Source: Armatimonadota bacterium
GTDB taxonomy: Bacteria > Armatimonadota > UBA5829
Length of the DNA: 8,837 nt
Assembly (NCBI GenBank): GCA_023474015.1
Contig: JAMCYN010000123.1
Span: 1-8,837, forward strand
Direction: 5' to 3'
Below, in pieces: positions 5,756-8,837 of this stretch. A program made the position numbers and the translations under genes. A model generated the notes under the pieces. That model searched no databases, had not been told where the DNA came from, and saw only the letters and a program-made list of their open reading frames with translations. The number at the start of each line of letters is the position of its first letter. Position 1 is the first letter of the stretch.

Positions 5756-8700
5756 ATTCTTCCTCCACTTGCAGATAGGTTTGGCAATATAAGCGACAGA
5801 AACGTCTTGCGCGCATCCACCTGCACGCGTTTCGCGCAGTTGGCGATCCCCCAGCGGTCGCCGACGATGATCGCGGTCTCCTTAGCACGGGTGACGCCAG
5901 TGTAGAGCAAGTTCCGGTGGTGCTGAAATGAGTGCGACTTATGCGTGATGACTATCGAGCACGGAAACTCCGAGCCCTGGCACCGATGGATTGTGAGGGC
6001 GTACGCCAATTGGATTTCGTCGCGATTCGGAGAACCGGCCTCGACATGAATGATCCTGTTGTCAAACTCAACCGTAAGCGAGCCATCCGCACCCACGTCC
6101 CGAACGAACCCCATCGAGCCGTTCATCACATCGAGGTCATAGTTGTTGCGAGTCTGGATTACCTTGTCGTTTATGAGCAGCTTGGGGCGTTTGCCGGGTT
6201 GGACGGGCGGCACGTCGTAATTCCAGAGCTTGCGCTGTATCAGGCGCTGCAGCAGGGTATTCAACTCGGCTGTCCCGAGCGGGCCCTTGTGCGTCGGCGT
6301 CAAGAGTTGCACATCACGCAGAATGTCAAAGCCCAGTTTTACCCGAAGAGTGTGCTCGTAGAGACTCAGAATAAAGCGCTGCACACGCTCGGCCTCCGTA
6401 TGCTGATCGGCCACATACCACGGCCCACGCCGGCCATCTTCAACTGTGCTTGTCTTTCTCACCTCGCCGCGTAGGATAGCAATGCTGTTTTCCTTGAGGA
6501 CCCCAGCCTGCCTTATGACATCGTCAAGGATCGTGGTCGGTAGGACTCTCGACTCAATGAGATCGCGCAAGATGTTGCCAGGTCCAACCGGAGGCAACTG
6601 GCAGTGATCGCCAACGAGCACGACGGCGGTTCGACTCAGATCTATGGCGTCGAAAAGGCGCCAGGCGAGCGGGACGTCGATCATAGAGCAGTTCGATACA
6701 ATGACGTTCCCGGCTACGTAATTGTGGAAATCAGCAACCTCGATGTCATACACGTGAGCCTGAGACGGCTTGCAATCCTCGATTTCTTGTACTCTTGCAA
6801 TGCAGGTGTCCGGCTGCAACACTGGACGGTAGCTATAGCGTCCCTCTGCATCAATCTTCCTACTCATGCATGCCGGAGTATATGGACGGATGATGTTGAA
6901 GAGCTTCTCGGTTTCCTTCTTGTTGAATCGGAGAATCCAGTGCCCACGGGAATCATTGCGGACTGATGGGGATAAGCCGAAACGGGTATTGAGAAACTCT
7001 GCGATCCGGTAGAGGTCGGCCTCGTTAAACCTTTCGGTGTGGAGAGTGGCGTAATATCGCTTCCTACCGCCCTTGAGCGTCCTTTCTCCAGAGGAGCCGT
7101 TATCGAAGTACCATATCGCCAGGGCAAGCTCATCAACCATTTCCAGAAACCGGTTCGTGGGCGACCATCTACGCCGTCCGGAGGGGTGCTTGCCATTCAG
7201 GATCATCTCCTTCGAGATGTCGTATGTCTCGTCGTTGATCGCAAGCGATAGGCATAGGACATTGTCGTCCGAATAGCCGGACTTCCCTGCTCGGACTTTC
7301 CCCGCCATGATCCCAAAGGCTTGCCGTTTGAATTCGAGGTAGTCGGACTGCTTTTCCCCGTGGACAAAGACGACCTGTGGACTGGTCCTGGCACTTCCTC
7401 TGTTGATGCCTGCGTCTCCCAACAAGCTGCCGATAAGGATAGACCGCTGCTCCGGTGTGAACTGGTGCCCACGAACAATGATTTCCTCCCCCGTTCTGAG
7501 GTCGCTGGCCCGGCGGTATCCGTAGGGAGTGAGTATTTTGTGATCTGGTGTGCATCGAATGACCCGGGCATTGCGCATACTCTGAGAGCGCCCGACTGTT
7601 ATCTTGAGCAATGTGTCAGGTGCGGGATGCTTCAGCCAGCGTATGATCGGCTTGAGTTGCAACAGTCCGCTTTCAGGATCACGCGACCAGACCCTGATCT
7701 CCTTGTGTCGGTTTACAACCCGTCCAATGTAGTCCCATCCACGTTCCGTCAGAATAGGCTGCTTGTAGTCGAAACACTCATCCACGACTACTGTGTCCGC
7801 CGATATTGGATTTTCCGAGTTGCGGAAGTAAGTCTTGCCGTCAAACCCGAGCAGACGGTGGATCGTAGACGCGGGTCGTCCGGTCGATTCTTCCATACGC
7901 TTGGCGGCCTTGCCGGTCGGGGCGCACAGTACGACTCTGAGGCCGCGCGATTCGCAAAGCCGGGTAAGCGCATCGACAGTAAAGGTCTTTCCCGACCCGG
8001 CTCCACCCGATATGAGCGAGACCGAATGCCCCACGCTGGTCAACACGGCCGCAAGCTGTTTCGGGTTGAGTTTGGGAGCGATGCCGATTACCTCACGCTC
8101 AATGGTGTCCATTTCACTGAAGTGCGGATTCAGTTTCATGCCATCGGCAAACACACGCGCCAGGTCCTTCTCCATGTGCCGAATTGAGGGCATTGCCACA
8201 AGGAACCGGCAGTCGGCGGAATAGCATGTGAGCACTTTCTCGTCAATGAGATTATCCAGATGCTGCTCTATCCGCTCCCGGCTGTCGAGGCTGTCCATCA
8301 CCAGCAGCTTGTTGGCCCTGTCCAGCAGGTCTTCATACTCCACCCAGCAGTCACCCTGATCCAGCGCATCCTCGACGCAGAACACTATCCCTGCGCGGAT
8401 GCGGTTCAGGTTGTCCTTGGCGATGCCCACCTGACGCGCGATCTTATCGATCCGTTTGAACCCGAAACCGTCGATCTCACCGACGATGATATAGGGATCG
8501 CGCTCGATGATGCCTACGGCATTGTTGCCGAGCTTCTTCACCAGCCTGGTAACCTGATGATGTGTAAGCCCGTACGCCGAAAGGGCGGTCATAGCCGAAT
8601 TGACCGAACTTGTCTCAAGCCAGTGGTCACGCAGCGACTCGATGACCGCAAGCGGCACCTTGGCAGCGTCAGCGATATTCTCCGGCTCATTAATCAGGCT

Positions 8701-8837
8701 GTGCTCAAAATCAGAGCCAAATTTCTCGGCGATGATCCGGGCTTTCGCCGGGCCTATGCCTCTGATATCGGGATTGTTCGCGAGGTAGTTGGCAAGCCCC
8801 CGTGCGTCGAGCTGCCGGTCAAACTCAATGCTTGCGA
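5752..8837 (-). CDS. recD2: RecD2-like SF1 DNA helicase, intein-containing, 5' partial
   Basis: ATP-dependent 5'-3' DNA helicase of the RecD2/TraA superfamily 1B group, acting in cytoplasmic DNA replication, recombination or repair. The reading frame is open to the right edge, so the GTG at 8658 is internal; 59 more residues are readable upstream and include a helix-hairpin-helix-like stretch (PDIRGIGPAKARII), as expected for the RecD2 N-terminus. Visible motifs are Walker A SGGAGSGKT (7984..8010), motif Ia CAPTGKAAKRM, Walker B VVVDE followed after the intein by CSMID, motif III LVGDHCQLPPVGPGN (6574..6618), motif V IHRCQGSEF (about 5965..6000) and motif VI LYTGVTRAKE (5878..5907). With the 362-residue intein removed, about 665 visible residues remain, a normal RecD2 size once the missing start is allowed for. 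The stop TGA overlaps the next gene's ATG. The identity is secure. The biological role (phage replication versus repair) is inferred from context. Confidence 0.95.
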   Translation of the reverse strand, partial: ASIEFDRQLDARGLANYLANNPDIRGIGPAKARIIAEKFGSDFEHSLINEPENIADAAKVPLAVIESLRDHWLETSSVNSAMTALSAYGLTHHQVTRLVKKLGNNAVGIIERDPYIIVGEIDGFGFKRIDKIARQVGIAKDNLNRIRAGIVFCVEDALDQGDCWVEYEDLLDRANKLLVMDSLDSRERIEQHLDNLIDEKVLTCYSADCRFLVAMPSIRHMEKDLARVFADGMKLNPHFSEMDTIEREVIGIAPKLNPKQLAAVLTSVGHSVSLISGGAGSGKTFTVDALTRLCESRGLRVVLCAPTGKAAKRMEESTGRPASTIHRLLGFDGKTYFRNSENPISADTVVVDECFDYKQPILTERGWDYIGRVVNRHKEIRVWSRDPESGLLQLKPIIRWLKHPAPDTLLKITVGRSQSMRNARVIRCTPDHKILTPYGYRRASDLRTGEEIIVRGHQFTPEQRSILIGSLLGDAGINRGSARTSPQVVFVHGEKQSDYLEFKRQAFGIMAGKVRAGKSGYSDDNVLCLSLAINDETYDISKEMILNGKHPSGRRRWSPTNRFLEMVDELALAIWYFDNGSSGERTLKGGRKRYYATLHTERFNEADLYRIAEFLNTRFGLSPSVRNDSRGHWILRFNKKETEKLFNIIRPYTPACMSRKIDAEGRYSYRPVLQPDTCIARVQEIEDCKPSQAHVYDIEVADFHNYVAGNVIVSNCSMIDVPLAWRLFDAIDLSRTAVVLVGDHCQLPPVGPGNILRDLIESRVLPTTILDDVIRQAGVLKENSIAILRGEVRKTSTVEDGRRGPWYVADQHTEAERVQRFILSLYEHTLRVKLGFDILRDVQLLTPTHKGPLGTAELNTLLQRLIQRKLWNYDVPPVQPGKRPKLLINDKVIQTRNNYDLDVMNGSMGFVRDVGADGSLTVEFDNRIIHVEAGSPNRDEIQLAYALTIHRCQGSEFPCSIVITHKSHSFQHHRNLLYTGVTRAKETAIIVGDRWGIANCAKRVQVDARKTFLSLILPNLSASGGRI
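6691..7776 (-). mobile_element. Intein with LAGLIDADG homing endonuclease, inserted in the helicase Walker B motif
   Basis: A 362-residue in-frame protein intron splits VVVDE from CSMID, a junction that reads as a normal helicase motif II once the insert is removed. The first residue is Cys (CFDYKQPILT, block A). Block B contains TPDH (7540..7551; intein residues Thr76 and His79). Block F is VYDIEVADFHNYVAG. The last residue is Asn362, followed by extein Cys. Between the splicing blocks are two LAGLIDADG motifs: LIGSLLGDAG (7408..7437, acidic Asp121) and LALAIWYFDNGS (7093..7128, Asp225). Both acidic residues are kept, so the endonuclease may be active and could drive homing into intein-free alleles. 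The penultimate residue is Ser rather than the usual His. Boundaries rest on the Cys1 and Asn/Cys+1 rule and on extein continuity, and are firm. Confidence 0.95.

Noticed and set aside
7321..8187. 288-codon plus-strand frame opposite the helicase and intein
   Set aside because: It crosses the intein boundary opposite conserved helicase and splicing motifs, so it is a shadow of the real gene.
8656..8658. GTG as the start of the helicase gene
   Set aside because: The frame continues upstream to the edge with RecD2-like helix-hairpin-helix sequence, so the gene is simply cut by the window.

Overview
The window looks like part of the replication module of a bacteriophage, prophage or phage-like plasmid in a bacterial host. 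Every gene I can support lies on the minus strand, so transcription runs from right (8837) to left (1). Genes overlap or abut by a few bases, several starts have strong GGAGG ribosome binding sites, and no ribosomal, tRNA or metabolic gene is present. I cannot name the host. The base composition is moderately GC-rich and the signals are ordinary bacterial ones.

Layout in transcription order: (1) a RecD2-type superfamily 1 DNA helicase, whose 5' end is beyond the right edge, interrupted at its Walker B motif by a 362-residue intein with a LAGLIDADG homing endonuclease; (2) a small cysteine-rich protein with a C-terminal zinc-finger-like motif, joined by an ATGA overlap; (3) a PD-(D/E)XK-type nuclease that probably starts at TTG; (4) a large primase-polymerase/superfamily 3 helicase fusion; (5) a 307-residue protein with a TubC-docking-like N-terminus, joined by a TAATG overlap; (6, 7) two small paralogous proteins sharing an HGIYA-x-RFL motif; (8) a doubtful 62-residue ORF; and (9) the first codons of another gene running off the left edge.

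Genes 1, 3 and 4 would together supply unwinding, nuclease, priming and replicative helicase functions. The overlaps suggest they are made in coordinated amounts.

Two things stand out. One is the intein inside the helicase active site. The other is a nested, co-centred inverted-repeat element of about 120 bp, with degenerate 9-nt repeats around an alternating purine-pyrimidine core, hidden in the coding sequence for the low-complexity C-terminal tail of the primase. The second is the best candidate for an undescribed DNA- or RNA-level function, such as an origin, regulatory structure or recombination target.
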